Positions 8,721 to 18,045 of a stretch of 64,000 nt of DNA are shown here, piece by piece. Both the position numbers and the translations under genes were made by a program. The notes beneath the pieces were generated by a model. It was not told where the DNA came from and searched no databases. It saw only the letters and a program-made list of their open reading frames with translations. Numbering within the stretch: the first letter of the stretch is position 1; each line of letters begins with the position of its first letter. The DNA is from Nevskiales bacterium (GTDB taxonomy: Bacteria; Pseudomonadota; Gammaproteobacteria; Nevskiales; Nevskiaceae). Location of the stretch: positions 1 to 64,000 of the forward strand of contig JAQVDP010000010.1 in the NCBI GenBank assembly GCA_028698335.1, in the 5' to 3' direction.

Positions 8721-9970
8721 TGCGGGAACATCATCACGCGGTTGTTGTTGCGGTCACTGACGTAGAGCACCCCGCTGTAGACGAATACGCCGCTGGGACC
8801 GCTGAGGGTGCGCTGGTTGGGATTGTCGTCGACGTCGCCGTCCTGGTCATTGTCGTTGGCGGTGTTGTTGGAGAACCCCTCCTGCCCGAACACGTCACTG
8901 GCAGCAGGACCGTTGGAGATCGGGAATGAGTCGAACTCCAGAACACGGTTGTTGCCGGAATCGGCGACGTAGACACGGGTGCCGTCGGCGGCGACACCGA
9001 ACGGCGTGCGCAGCGTCGACGACGAGGTCCCTGCGCTGGATCGACTGAAGTCCGACTGGCCGATCACATAGTCGGCCTCGGCGCCGGACTGCTGCGGAAA
9101 CAGCGACCAGTACAGCACGCGGTGATTGCCGGAATCGGCCACCAGCAGGCGGAAGCCGTCGCTCCAGACCGAAGCCGGGCGGTTCATCTCCTCGGCCTCG
9201 TCGTCATCGTCTCGCGTGCTGAAATCCTGCTGGCCGAGCACCATGTCCGCCGCCGCGCCATTGCTGGCCGGCACCGTGCTCCACACCAGGACGCGATTGT
9301 TGTTCTGGTCGGCCACCAGCAGACGGCCGTTGGCGATCACCGCCGAGGTCGGATACGAGAACGTCGTCGCCGAGGTACCGGACAGCGACGTCGTGAATGT
9401 GTCCTGCCCGACCACGACGTCCGGCAACGTGCCGGTGGCGCTGGGAATGCTGTTCCAGATCAGCACGCGGTTGTTGCCGGAGTCGGCGACGACCAGTCTG
9501 CCCTCGCCGATGAACACCGCGCTGGGCAGCGCCATGCGCGACTGCGTGGTGCCGGCCAGGTTGCCGGAAAAACCGTCCTGGCCGAGCACGAAATCGGCGG
9601 CGGCACCGGGGGCGTCGGGGATCATGTTGTAGCCGAGCACGCGGTTGTTGGCGGTGTCGGCAACGAACAGGCGCTGCCCATCCACGGCGACGTTGCCCAG
9701 CGGCTGTGCCATCGTCGTGGCTGCCGCCGTTGCCCCGGCATTGGGGCTGCCCTGGGTGTAGTCGGACTGACCGACGACGTTGAACGCACTGATCAGATCC
9801 GCCTCATCGTCCCCTCCGCCGCTGCCGCCGCAGCCCACCAGGGCGACGCCGGTCCCCATCGAAAACAAGGCCATGACGATCAGACGCGGAAAACGATGCG
9901 GCAGTCGGGGTGCGCGCGCCGAAGCGCGGTTGAGTGCCAGGCGGCGGGACAGAACAGCACGGACGGACAT
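8717..9970 (-). CDS. NHL-repeat beta-propeller lipoprotein
   Basis: A 417-residue exported protein starting at MSVRAVL, with a lipobox ending at C47 (ALVGCGGSGGG). The mature part has six repeats of about 55-60 residues. Each carries a V/L-A-D-x-x-N-N-R-V-L motif (e.g. VADSGNNRVLIWN) and a partner VxGQxxF motif, which fits a six-bladed NHL beta-propeller, usually a protein-binding surface. It is the first gene of a pair with the Ig-like lipoprotein downstream (ATGA overlap). The frame stays open upstream of 9970, but that part lacks a signal peptide. Function unknown. Confidence 0.8.
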   Translation of the reverse strand: MSVRAVLSRRLALNRASARAPRLPHRFPRLIVMALFSMGTGVALVGCGGSGGGDDEADLISAFNVVGQSDYTQGSPNAGATAAATTMAQPLGNVAVDGQRLFVADTANNRVLGYNMIPDAPGAAADFVLGQDGFSGNLAGTTQSRMALPSAVFIGEGRLVVADSGNNRVLIWNSIPSATGTLPDVVVGQDTFTTSLSGTSATTFSYPTSAVIANGRLLVADQNNNRVLVWSTVPASNGAAADMVLGQQDFSTRDDDDEAEEMNRPASVWSDGFRLLVADSGNHRVLYWSLFPQQSGAEADYVIGQSDFSRSSAGTSSSTLRTPFGVAADGTRVYVADSGNNRVLEFDSFPISNGPAASDVFGQEGFSNNTANDNDQDGDVDDNPNQRTLSGPSGVFVYSGVLYVSDRNNNRVMMFPQ

Positions 9971-10067
9971 GAACGGTGGCTCCTCGATTCCATATGTCGG
10001 ACGCGCATTGGCGCGGGGGCCGAGGAGCTTGCAGCAGCCCTCTGCTGCTGTCTGAAACGAGATGTAA

Positions 10068-11270
10068 CTAGGTGTTCGGCTGTGCTTCGCGCGGCAACTG
10101 CAACTCGATCGCGAACGGCCGGCCGGCAGTCGGCGGACGCATCGACAGGCGCCCATGGTGCATGCGCGCGACGCGCTCGACGATCGCCAGACCAAGCCCG
10201 GCACCCGCCGGTTCGCGCGCGACGCTGCCACGGGCGAACGGCTGCACCAGGCGCGCCCAATCCGCAACGGCGATACCACCGCCGGCATCCTCGACCGTGA
10301 TGCTGACCGCGGCGGCACCGGCGCGCGTGCGCACCACCACCGGCGGGCAGCCGTGCCGCATCGCGTTGTCGACCAGATTGATCAGCGCCCGGCGCAGGGC
10401 CGCGCTGCGCAGCGGAACCGATACGCCCGCAGCCAGATCGAGGCTCAGGTCCGCGCCCGCCCGATGCTGCAGCGCCGAACGCACCACATCGTCGACATTG
10501 CGCGGCTGCGCCGGTTCGTCGCGGCCATCGCGGGCGAAGTCCACGAACTGGCCGACGATGTGATCGATCTCGGCGACATCCCGCAGGGTGTCGTCCCAGC
10601 GCTCGCCATCGGCGGCCCGCAGCTCCAGCTTGGCCTGGATACGGGCCAGCGGCGAGCGCAGGTCATGCGACAGTCCGGCGAGCATGAGCTGGCGTTCCTG
10701 CAGGTTCTCGCGCAACTGCAGTCCGAGCCGCTCCAGCGCCAGACCGATCGTCCGGAACTCGCGCGGCCCCGGGAATGCCCAGGCCGGCGGCGCGGCACCG
10801 CGCTCGATGTCGCCGATGGCCGCCAGCAACGCGCGGATCGGCCGCCGCAGCATAAATGACGCCAGCGCGATCGCGACAATGACGACCAGCGCGAGACTGG
10901 CGAGGTTGATCCACAGGAAGTGGTCACGCATCGTCTGCGCGCCTTCGAAACGAGGGCCGCCTCCGGTGAGCCGGTCCAGCAGCGGCGTCGACCGTCGCGG
11001 CCCGGGCTTGAAGGGCGGACGCCGCATCGCGTCGCCGTCTTTGCCACTGCCGGGCATCGCGTCACCGGGATCATCTCCGGCATCGCCCGGCCGTTCCGGT
11101 GATTCCGGTCGTGGCGGACACGGCCACCGCCCCGGCTCGGCATTGCGACACGGCCCCTGGCTCCAGTCGATCGGCGGCGGCGGAAACCACTGCAACAGGA
11201 CCAGGCTGGTCGCCGGCACCAGCAGCACCGACAGCACCACGAGCAGCCCCGCCATCAGGCGCAGGCTCAT
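10068..11270 (-). CDS. sensor histidine kinase (EnvZ/BaeS-like)
   Basis: A 400-residue membrane kinase starting at MSLRLMAGLL, overlapping the response-regulator stop by ATGA. Topology: first membrane helix at about 3-28, a periplasmic Pro/Arg-rich loop of about 85 residues, second helix after NLASLALVVIV, then HAMP. The DHp phospho-acceptor is in LAGLSHDLRSPLARI, followed by the N box LINLVDNAMRHG and G box GAGLGLAIVERVA. It phosphorylates the regulator encoded just upstream. The periplasmic loop contains two cysteines and many prolines; the signal sensed is not evident. Confidence 0.93.
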   Translation of the reverse strand: MSLRLMAGLLVVLSVLLVPATSLVLLQWFPPPPIDWSQGPCRNAEPGRWPCPPRPESPERPGDAGDDPGDAMPGSGKDGDAMRRPPFKPGPRRSTPLLDRLTGGGPRFEGAQTMRDHFLWINLASLALVVIVAIALASFMLRRPIRALLAAIGDIERGAAPPAWAFPGPREFRTIGLALERLGLQLRENLQERQLMLAGLSHDLRSPLARIQAKLELRAADGERWDDTLRDVAEIDHIVGQFVDFARDGRDEPAQPRNVDDVVRSALQHRAGADLSLDLAAGVSVPLRSAALRRALINLVDNAMRHGCPPVVVRTRAGAAAVSITVEDAGGGIAVADWARLVQPFARGSVAREPAGAGLGLAIVERVARMHHGRLSMRPPTAGRPFAIELQLPREAQPNT

Positions 11271-11989
11271 ACGGGCGCATCCGGCACGAACATGTAGCCC
11301 CGTCCCCACACCGTCTGGATGTAGCGCGGCGCCGACTGGTCGGGCTCGATCACCTGGCGCAGGCGCGATACCTGGATGTCGACGCTGCGCGACAGGCCGT
11401 CGGTGCTGCGGCCACTCGACAGGCTCATCAGCTCGTCGCGGCTGAGCACGCGGCGGCTGTTGGAGACCAGCACTTCCAGCAGCTGATATTCACCATTGGT
11501 GATCCGGACCGGTTCACCGTCGCGGCTCAGGCTGCGCGCCCACAGGTCCAGCTCGAAGTGACCGAAACGCACGGTCTTGTCGGGGGTGCCGCGGCCGCCT
11601 CCCTGCTCGGCGCGACCACTGCGCCGCAACACGCTGAAGATGCGCGCCACCAGTTCCCGCAGATTGCAGGGCTTGGCCAGATAGTCGTCGGCGCCGACCT
11701 CGAGCCCGACGATCCGGTCGACGTCGTCGCCCTTGGCCGAAAGAATGATCACCGGCAGGCGCGTGCCGCTTTCGCGCAGGCGCCTGCAGAACGCGATGCC
11801 GTCGTCGTCCGGCAGCATCAGGTCGAGCACCATCAGATCGTAGCGCTCGCGCAGCAGACAGCGCTGCGCCTGCGTGACACTGGGCGCGCACTGGGCCTCG
11901 ATGCCGTGGCGCTCCAGATACTCGGCCACCATCTGCTGCAAACGGACGTCGTCGTCCACCAGCAAAACCTTGGCTCTCATCCTCAACAT
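11267..11989 (-). CDS. OmpR-family response regulator
   Basis: A 240-residue two-domain regulator. The receiver begins VLLVDDD, with the phospho-acceptor Asp in MVLDLMLPDDDG and the switch Lys in YLAKPCN. A winged-helix domain follows (RVLSRDELM ... RSVDIQVSRLRQVIE ... YIQTVWGRGYMF), as in OmpR. Starts at 11989 (MLRMRAK) and 11980 (MRAK) are both possible; a GGAG lies 13 bases before the first. It is transcribed ahead of its kinase partner. It is divergent from the DUF4382 lipoprotein gene, which could be a target. Confidence 0.93.
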   Translation of the reverse strand: MLRMRAKVLLVDDDVRLQQMVAEYLERHGIEAQCAPSVTQAQRCLLRERYDLMVLDLMLPDDDGIAFCRRLRESGTRLPVIILSAKGDDVDRIVGLEVGADDYLAKPCNLRELVARIFSVLRRSGRAEQGGGRGTPDKTVRFGHFELDLWARSLSRDGEPVRITNGEYQLLEVLVSNSRRVLSRDELMSLSSGRSTDGLSRSVDIQVSRLRQVIEPDQSAPRYIQTVWGRGYMFVPDAPV

Positions 11990-12072
11990 CCGCTCGGTTT
12001 CTTCTCCGCTGCGACTGTACTGCGTCACCCGCCGGTGATTGCCGCAAACCGATGCTTTTGAAACAACTCGCA

Positions 12073-12088
12073 AAATATCCACATATTT
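12073..12088. promoter_or_regulatory. AT-rich dyad between divergent genes
   Basis: AAATAT-CCAC-ATATTT is a perfect 6-bp dyad in an unusually AT-rich patch between the response-regulator gene and the divergent lipoprotein gene. It may be part of a promoter or operator. The evidence is symmetry and composition only. Confidence 0.3.
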
Positions 12089-12159
12089 CCGTCAAGACAT
12101 GGCGCGGCGACGGCCCTAGCTTTGGGCCCCGCCCCTGCAGACATCGCCCGATTCGCCCC

Positions 12160-13062
12160 ATGCCCCTGCCTTCCCCGTACATGCTTCGCCGCCACGCCAG
12201 CGTTGCCACGCTTCTGCTTTGCCCCGCCCTGCTGTGCGCCTGTGACGGCAGCCTCGTCGTCGACATCACCGACGCGCCGATCGACGACGCCGAGCGCGTG
12301 GTCCTCGAAGTGCCGGCGATCGAGCTGCTCGACTCCGATGGCGCGACGGTCACGGTCGACACCGACAACGCCGACAGCTTCGATCTGCTCGACTACCAGG
12401 ACGGCAACACCCTGCGCCTGGTTTCCGAGAACTTCGACGAGTCGACACGCTTCCTCGGCATCCGCCCGCGTTTCGACGACGGCGACGCCTACGTGCGCAC
12501 CAGCAGCGGCGGCCATGTCCCGATCGAGATCATCGGCAAGGGCGACTTCGCCACGCTCACATTCACGCTCGAATCGGAGCAGTCGACCGCGATTGTGATC
12601 GACCTCGATCTGCGCTTCTCGCTGATCGACCGTGTGGACGACCTCGGCGTCTACGAGATGCTGCCGGTCGTGCGGGCCATTGATGCCGACACCGCGGGGC
12701 GTCTCGCCGGCTCGGTCGACATCGCGATCCTCACCGACGACAGCTGCCGGGGCGACCGCAGCACCGGCGACGGCGTGGCGGTCTATCTCTACGACGGCAG
12801 CGACGTCACGCCGGTGGACTACGTCAACGACGGCAGTGTGGTCGCCAGCGATCCGCCGATCGCCTCGGCCGGCGTCCGCTATGACGGCGACAGCGGAACC
12901 TGGGGCTACCGCTTCGGCTACGTCACCCCGGGCGACTACACCGTCGCACTGACCTGCGAGGCCGACGACGAGAATCCGCTGAGCGACGACGACCTGGATT
13001 TCTGGTCCAGCGCCAACGCCACCGTCACCGAAGCCGGCACCACCACGCTGAACTTCGAGTAG
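12160..13062 (+). CDS. DUF4382-type lipoprotein
   Basis: A 300-residue predicted lipoprotein. The start is at MPLPSPYMLRR (an ATG at 12181 is an alternative). The signal sequence ends in LLCAC with C28 as lipidation site. The mature part opens LVVDITDAPIDDAERVVLEVPAIEL, the hallmark of DUF4382 proteins (xxLTDAPxDDAxxVxVxxxxIEL). It is very acidic, with many Asp residues and few Lys. A C-terminal segment (YRFGYVTPGDYTVALTCEAD) looks like a carboxypeptidase-regulatory-like fold. Role unknown; the acidity is compatible with a saline habitat. Confidence 0.75.
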   Translation: MPLPSPYMLRRHASVATLLLCPALLCACDGSLVVDITDAPIDDAERVVLEVPAIELLDSDGATVTVDTDNADSFDLLDYQDGNTLRLVSENFDESTRFLGIRPRFDDGDAYVRTSSGGHVPIEIIGKGDFATLTFTLESEQSTAIVIDLDLRFSLIDRVDDLGVYEMLPVVRAIDADTAGRLAGSVDIAILTDDSCRGDRSTGDGVAVYLYDGSDVTPVDYVNDGSVVASDPPIASAGVRYDGDSGTWGYRFGYVTPGDYTVALTCEADDENPLSDDDLDFWSSANATVTEAGTTTLNFE

Positions 13063-13139
13063 CGCGCCGGCCCGGGACCGACAAAAACATAAACAGTACG
13101 AATGTCGTGGAATCAATGGAATTCATTTGAAGAATAAGT

Positions 13140-13166
13140 CCGGCGCCGATACCGTGTCGGCGCCGG
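13140..13166. repeat. GC-rich inverted repeat upstream of SDR gene
   Basis: CCGGCGCCGA and TCGGCGCCGG form a perfect 10-bp stem with a 7-base loop in the 230-base spacer 13063-13292. No T run follows, so it is not a typical terminator. It may be a leader structure of the downstream SDR gene or a weak transcription block. Confidence 0.4.
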
Positions 13167-13292
13167 TGCACTGGGGAATCCCCGTCAGAGCGGATCCCCC
13201 GCCGGCCTCCCAGCCCGGGCAGGCGCCGGCTGCGGCCCCGGAGCCGCCCCGCGCCCGCTCCGCTCCAGCTTCGACGAGAGGACGCCGCGCAC

Positions 13293-14111
13293 ATGCACAC
13301 TCCCCGCATCTTCATCACCGGTGGCAGTTCCGGCCTCGGCCGCGCCCTGGCCCAGCGCTACGCCCGCGCCGGCTGGCGGGTCTGTATCGGCGATATCGAC
13401 GATGCCCGCGGCGCGCAGGCCGTCGGCGAGCTGCGCGTACACGGCCCGGAGGTGCAGTACCTGCACTGCGACGTCACCGGCGAGGCCGACCTGCAGACCG
13501 CCGCCGAATGGCTGCAGGCGCACTGGAGCGGCGTCGATGTGGTGGTCAACAACGCCGGCGTCGCCGCCGCGGGCGGCATCGCCGAGATGCCGATGGCCGA
13601 CTGGAACTGGATCGTCGACATCAACCTGCTCGGCGTGGTGCGCGGCTGCAAGGTCTTCACGCCGCTGTTCCGCGCGCAGGGCCACGGCCACTTCGTCAAC
13701 ATCGCGTCGATGGCCGGGCTGGTGCACCCGCCGAAGATGGCCGCCTACAACGCCACCAAGGCGGCGGTGGTCGCGCTGTCGGAGACGCTCAAGCTGGAAC
13801 TGGCGCCGGACGGCATCCGCACTTCGGTGGTGTGTCCGTCGTTCTTCCGTACCAACATCGCCAACGCGATGCGCGCGGCCGACCCCGAGATCGAGAAGAT
13901 CACCCACAAGCTGGTCGACAAGGCACGTGTCGGCGCCGAACGCATCGCCGACCAGATCTTCCGCGGCGTCGGCCGCGGTGATTTCCACATCCTCACCCAC
14001 ACCGACGGCAAGGTGGCGTGGGCGATCAAGCGGGCGGCGCCCTATCGCGTGTTTTCGGCGATGATGGCGCGGCAGACGCGGCGCATGGGCGGCCGCCCGG
14101 CCGCGAACTGA
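13293..14111 (+). CDS. short-chain dehydrogenase/reductase (classical SDR)
   Basis: A 272-residue NAD(P)-dependent oxidoreductase of the classical SDR type. It has the nucleotide-binding TGGSSGLG at residues 9-16, NNAGVA near 88-93, a Ser in NIASMAG, and the catalytic YNATK (Tyr-x3-Lys). The specificity loop CPSFFRTNI follows. The C-terminal 40 residues are Arg/Lys-rich (KRAAPYRVFSAMMARQTRRMGG), as in SDRs acting on lipid-like substrates at membranes. It is first in a run of plus-strand genes (SDR, histidine phosphatase, SDR, saccharopine-dehydrogenase-like) that may be an operon. Substrate not identifiable. Confidence 0.9.
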   Translation: MHTPRIFITGGSSGLGRALAQRYARAGWRVCIGDIDDARGAQAVGELRVHGPEVQYLHCDVTGEADLQTAAEWLQAHWSGVDVVVNNAGVAAAGGIAEMPMADWNWIVDINLLGVVRGCKVFTPLFRAQGHGHFVNIASMAGLVHPPKMAAYNATKAAVVALSETLKLELAPDGIRTSVVCPSFFRTNIANAMRAADPEIEKITHKLVDKARVGAERIADQIFRGVGRGDFHILTHTDGKVAWAIKRAAPYRVFSAMMARQTRRMGGRPAAN

Positions 14112-14164
14112 ACGCACGGCGGCACCGCCCGCCGGTCTTTCCCCTTCCGAACACAACAGACGAC

Positions 14165-14857
14165 ATGGGCGCGATCCATCTGATCCGGCACGGCCAGGCC
14201 TCCTTCGGCAGCGACGACTACGATCGCCTCTCGCCGCTTGGCGTCGAACAGGCCGAGGTCCTGGGGCTGAGCCTCAGGCGGCGCATACCGGCGGTCGACC
14301 GCGTGGTCTGCGGCGGCATGCGCCGCCACGCCCAGACCGCGGAGGGGGCACTGGGCGCGATGGGCCTGCCCTGCCGCTGGGACGACGATCGCAACTGGAT
14401 GGAGTACGACCACGTCGCGGTGCTGGCGGCATACCAGCCGCGCTGGGCCGACCAGGCCGCGATGATGCGCGAATTCGCCGCGCTGCCGAACGCCCGGCAG
14501 GCATTCCAGGCGGAGTTCGGCAAGGCCATGCAACGCTGGGTCGGCGGCCTGCACAACGACGACTACCCGGAGAGCTGGGCCGGCTTCTGCGCGCGCGTCG
14601 ACCGTGCGCTGACCGAACTGCACACCAGCCTCGGCAAGTCGCAGACCGCACTGGTCTTCACCTCCGGCGGGCCGATCACGGCGGTGATCCAGCGTATGCT
14701 CCACCTCTCCGACGAAAACGCGTTCAGGCTGAACTGGACGCTGGCCAACGCCGCGATCAGCAAATTGATCTATTCGTCGCACGCGCTGAACCTGTCGACC
14801 GTCAACGACCATGCGCACTTCGAAGGCGAGCACGCCCGCCTCATCACCTACCGCTGA
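14165..14857 (+). CDS. histidine phosphatase family protein (phosphoglycerate-mutase-like)
   Basis: A 230-residue member of the branch-1 histidine phosphatase superfamily. The phospho-His motif LIRHGQAS is at residues 6-13 with H9 as nucleophile, and the second His region is FTSGGPI (SGG in place of the common SHG). SPLGVEQAEVLG is typical of SixA/CobC-like enzymes. It lies 53 bases after the SDR gene and 24 before the next SDR. The replacement of the second motif His by Gly in SGGP is common among poorly characterised members, so catalytic class is uncertain. Confidence 0.85.
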   Translation: MGAIHLIRHGQASFGSDDYDRLSPLGVEQAEVLGLSLRRRIPAVDRVVCGGMRRHAQTAEGALGAMGLPCRWDDDRNWMEYDHVAVLAAYQPRWADQAAMMREFAALPNARQAFQAEFGKAMQRWVGGLHNDDYPESWAGFCARVDRALTELHTSLGKSQTALVFTSGGPITAVIQRMLHLSDENAFRLNWTLANAAISKLIYSSHALNLSTVNDHAHFEGEHARLITYR

Positions 14858-14881
14858 ACGACCCGCGAGACCCCATCCGCA

Positions 14882-15628
14882 ATGCGCAAGAACATCCTGA
14901 TCACCGGCGCCAGCTCGGGCCTCGGCCGCGGCATGGCCCGCGAATTCGCGCGGCGCGGCTGCAATCTGGCGCTGTGCGCCCGTCGCAGCGAGCTGCTCGA
15001 CGAACTCAAGGCCGAGCTCGTCGCGATCAACCCCGGCATTCACGTCGCCACCCGCGTGCTCGACGTGATGGACTACGACCGCGTGTTCGAGACCTTCCGC
15101 GCGTTTCGCGACGAACTCGGCACGCTCGATCGCGTGATCGTCAACGCCGGCATCGGCCTCGGGCAGTCGGTCGGCACCGGCTACTTCCACGCCAACCGCA
15201 AGACCGCGGAAACCAATTTCGTCGCCGCGCTGGCACAGTGCGAAGCCGCGGTCGAGATCTTCCGCGACCAGAATGCCGGTCACCTCGTCGCGATCTCGTC
15301 GATCAGCGCGATGCGCGGCATGCGCGGCGCGATGACGACCTACGCCGCGTCCAAGGCCGCGCTGGCGACGCTTGCCGAAGGCATCCGCGTCGACCTGATG
15401 CGCACGCCGATCAAGGTCACCACCATCTATCCGGGCTACATCCTCACCGCGATCAACGAACGGATCAAAAACGCACCGTTTCGCGTCGATCTGGAGTCCG
15501 GCGTGCGCGCCATGGTCGCGGCGATTGAATCCGAAAAGGCCGAAGTCTGCGTACCACGCTGGCCATGGACCGTCGTCGGCTTCCTGATGCGCACGCTGCC
15601 GCTGCGCCTGGTCGTAAAGATGGTCTGA
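14882..15628 (+). CDS. short-chain dehydrogenase/reductase
   Basis: A 248-residue classical SDR: TGASSGLG at 8-15, VNAGIG near 91, a catalytic Ser in ISSISAM, and YAASK as the Tyr-x3-Lys pair. The mid-region (VGTGYFHANRKTAETNFVAALAQCEAAVEIF) is typical of the YdfG/DltE-like SDR subgroup. The C-terminal part has hydrophobic stretches (WPWTVVGFLMRTLPLRLVVKMV) that may touch the membrane. It is in line with neighbouring plus-strand enzymes and likely co-transcribed. Substrate unknown. Confidence 0.9.
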   Translation: MRKNILITGASSGLGRGMAREFARRGCNLALCARRSELLDELKAELVAINPGIHVATRVLDVMDYDRVFETFRAFRDELGTLDRVIVNAGIGLGQSVGTGYFHANRKTAETNFVAALAQCEAAVEIFRDQNAGHLVAISSISAMRGMRGAMTTYAASKAALATLAEGIRVDLMRTPIKVTTIYPGYILTAINERIKNAPFRVDLESGVRAMVAAIESEKAEVCVPRWPWTVVGFLMRTLPLRLVVKMV

Positions 15629-15679
15629 GGCCGCACAACGGCGGCATTCAATTCAAATCGATTCGAGCGAGGCAGAAGC

Positions 15680-16735
15680 ATGGACAAGACCTGGATGATC
15701 TACGGCGCCAACGGCTACACCGGTGAGCTGATCGCGCGCGAGGCGGTCCGGCGCGGCCTCCGCCCGGTGCTCGCCGGACGCAGCCGCGACAGGATCGAAC
15801 CGCTGGCACGCGAGCTCGGGCTCGACGTCCGCGCCTTCGCGCTCGACGATCCGGAACAGATCGCCGGCGCCCTGCAGGGCATCACCCTGGTGCTGCACTG
15901 CGCCGGCCCGTTCTCGGCGACCAGCGCGCCGATGATCGAAGGCTGTCTGCGCGCAAAGGCGCACTACCTCGACATCACCGGCGAGATCAGCGTGTTCGAG
16001 CACGCGCAGCAGCAGCACGAACGCGCCCGCAAGGCCGGCGTGGTGCTGTGCCCCGGGGTCGGCTTCGACGTCATCCCCACCGACTGCGTCGCCGCGGCGC
16101 TGAAGGCCGCGCTGCCCGACGCCACGCGCCTGTCGCTGGGCTTCGACTCGCGTTCCGGGTTTTCGCCCGGCACCGCCAAGACGTCGGTCGAAGGGCTCGC
16201 CCAGGGCGGCAAGGTGCGTCGCGACGGCGCCATCGTCACCGTGCCGCTGGCCTACGAAGTCCGCAAGATCGATTTCGGCGACGGCGAGAAGCTGGCGATG
16301 ACGATCCCCTGGGGCGATGTCTCCACCGCCTATCACAGCACCGGCATCGCCAATATCGAGGTATTCATTCCGGGTTCGCCGGCGATGATCAAGAACGCCC
16401 GGCGCGCCAACCATTTCCGCTGGCTGCTGGGCATGGGCTTCGTCCAGAACCTGATCAAGAAGCGGATCGAGAAGACCGTGAAAGGGCCGGACGCCGCCGC
16501 CCGCGACCAGCTTCCGACCTTCGTCTGGGGCGAGGCGATCAATGCCGCCGGCACCAGGAAGACCGCGCGCATCAAGACCGCGAATGGCTACAGCCTCACC
16601 GTGACCGGATCACTGGCGGTGGTCGAGCACCTGCTGTCGGAGACCGTCGACGGCGGCGCCTACACCCCATCGAAGCTGGTCGGCGCGGACCTCGTCACGC
16701 GCCTGCCGGGCTCCGGACCGCTGGTCGTCAGCTGA
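15680..16735 (+). CDS. saccharopine dehydrogenase-like NADP-binding protein
   Basis: A 351-residue oxidoreductase of the saccharopine dehydrogenase NADP-binding family, a branch that includes trans-acting enoyl reductases and other lipid-related proteins. The Rossmann motif is YGANGYTGELIA at about 8-19, then VLAGRSRDRI, and HCAGPFSATSAPMIEGCL, which is conserved in the family. CPGVGFDVIPTDC follows. True lysine-pathway enzymes differ in their C-terminal half, so lysine metabolism is unlikely. It sits just after two SDR genes, which supports a lipid or fatty-acyl redox role, but that is inference. Confidence 0.82.
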   Translation: MDKTWMIYGANGYTGELIAREAVRRGLRPVLAGRSRDRIEPLARELGLDVRAFALDDPEQIAGALQGITLVLHCAGPFSATSAPMIEGCLRAKAHYLDITGEISVFEHAQQQHERARKAGVVLCPGVGFDVIPTDCVAAALKAALPDATRLSLGFDSRSGFSPGTAKTSVEGLAQGGKVRRDGAIVTVPLAYEVRKIDFGDGEKLAMTIPWGDVSTAYHSTGIANIEVFIPGSPAMIKNARRANHFRWLLGMGFVQNLIKKRIEKTVKGPDAAARDQLPTFVWGEAINAAGTRKTARIKTANGYSLTVTGSLAVVEHLLSETVDGGAYTPSKLVGADLVTRLPGSGPLVVS

Positions 16736-16760
16736 CACCGGCGAAGCGCCGCCCCGCGCG

Positions 16761-17297
16761 ATGCCGAAGATCCATCCCAATCCCGCCACCAGCTTCGCGC
16801 CGGTCGCGCGGCGTGACGCACGCGTCCTGATCCTCGGCAGCATGCCCGGCATCGCGTCCCTGGACGCGCAGCAGTACTACGCGCATCCGCGCAACGCGTT
16901 CTGGGCGATCGTCGGTGACATCACCGGCGTCGCCGCGACCGAGCCGTACCCGCGACGCCTGCAGGGCCTCAAGCATGCCGGCATCGCGCTGTGGGACGTG
17001 CTGCACACCTGCGTCCGTCCCGGCAGCCTGGACGCGGCGATCGTCGAGGCGTCGATCGTCGCCAACGACTTTGCGCACTTCTTCGCCCGCCACACCCTGC
17101 TGACCCACGTGTTCTTCAACGGCGCCAAGGCGGCCCAGAGCTTCCGCCGCTATGTCCAGCCGACGCTGCCGGACGACATCGCGCAGCGGCTGCGCTTCGC
17201 GCAACTGCCTTCGACCAGCCCGGCCAACGCCTCGTCCAGCATCGCGCGCAAGCGCCAGCACTGGCAGGCGGTCGCACAGGCGCTGGCGCAGGGCTGA
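16761..17297 (+). CDS. uracil-DNA glycosylase family 6 (hypoxanthine-DNA glycosylase)
   Basis: A 178-residue base-excision-repair glycosylase of the UDG superfamily, family 6, whose studied members remove hypoxanthine (deaminated adenine) from DNA. Diagnostic motifs are VLILGSMPGIASL at 22-34, the YYAHPRNAFW segment, and motif 2 LPSTSPANA near 150. The family lacks the usual water-activating Asp of family 1 and uses Asn in the HPRN region. It starts 25 bases after the previous gene. Length agrees with the family. Confidence 0.88.
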   Translation: MPKIHPNPATSFAPVARRDARVLILGSMPGIASLDAQQYYAHPRNAFWAIVGDITGVAATEPYPRRLQGLKHAGIALWDVLHTCVRPGSLDAAIVEASIVANDFAHFFARHTLLTHVFFNGAKAAQSFRRYVQPTLPDDIAQRLRFAQLPSTSPANASSSIARKRQHWQAVAQALAQG

Positions 17298-17390
17298 CCC
17301 TCGACCAAGGTCGCAGCGCCAGCCCTGCGCCGACGTTCTAGACTGCTTTCGACGCGAAGGCTGCGATGGCGCAGCCGATGGAGGCGAACG

Positions 17391-17975
17391 ATGACCGACA
17401 CCACCCGCCTGCGGAACTTCGTTGCCGCATTCACCGAGCTGGTCGACCGCCATGGCACCGACGAGCCGACGATCTTCGAGACCGGCGGCACGCTGCTGTC
17501 CGGGCTGGTCGCCGAGGACGACTGGCTGCCCGCGGCGTTCGCGCAGCCACATCCGGACCGCTACCAGCAATATCTGCTGCACTGCGACCCGCATCGGCGC
17601 TTCTCGGTGGTCAGCTTCGTGTGGGGCCCGGGGCAGCGCACGCCGATCCACGACCACACCGTCTGGGGCATGATCAGCGTGCTGCGCGGCGCCGAGCAGT
17701 GCGAGGAATTCGGGCTGGACCCGAACACCGGCCAGCTGCTGGCGCTGGGCGCGCACCGCCTCGAGCCGGGCGCGGTCGATCGCGTCTCGCCCACGATCGG
17801 CGACATCCACCGGGTATCCAATGCCCTGAAGGACGCGCCGTCGATCAGCATTCACGTCTACGGCGCCAACATCGGTCCGCTGCAGCGACATCTGTACGGC
17901 GACGACGGTCGCCCGCAGACCTTCGTGTCGGGCTACTCGTCGGAGCTGATGCCCAACATCTGGAACGCGGACTGA
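17391..17975 (+). CDS. thiol dioxygenase (cysteine / 3-mercaptopropionate dioxygenase family)
   Basis: A 194-residue cupin of the type I cysteine dioxygenase family. It oxidises a thiol to a sulfinate using mononuclear Fe. The three-histidine site is H87, H89 (PIHDHTVWG) and H140 (GDIHRV). The [11 protein letters not shown] segment supplies a substrate-carboxylate Arg of the type seen in bacterial 3-mercaptopropionate dioxygenases. No CxxY thioether pair is apparent. A GGAGG lies 7 bases before the ATG. Cysteine versus 3-mercaptopropionate specificity cannot be settled by eye; the bacterial Arg-type features favour the latter. Confidence 0.87.
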   Translation: MTDTTRLRNFVAAFTELVDRHGTDEPTIFETGGTLLSGLVAEDDWLPAAFAQPHPDRYQQYLLHCDPHRRFSVVSFVWGPGQRTPIHDHTVWGMISVLRGAEQCEEFGLDPNTGQLLALGAHRLEPGAVDRVSPTIGDIHRVSNALKDAPSISIHVYGANIGPLQRHLYGDDGRPQTFVSGYSSELMPNIWNAD

Positions 17976-18045
17976 CGGCGCCCGGCGGCTTGCACTCGCG
18001 CGGCAGCGGCGCCACAGTGGCGCCCCCTCCACCGGACCCGAAAAA

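Noticed and set aside
18008-18024. Inverted repeat GGCGCCAC/GTGGCGCC before gloA as a terminator
   Set aside because: The loop is a single base and no T run follows, so an intrinsic terminator is unlikely.
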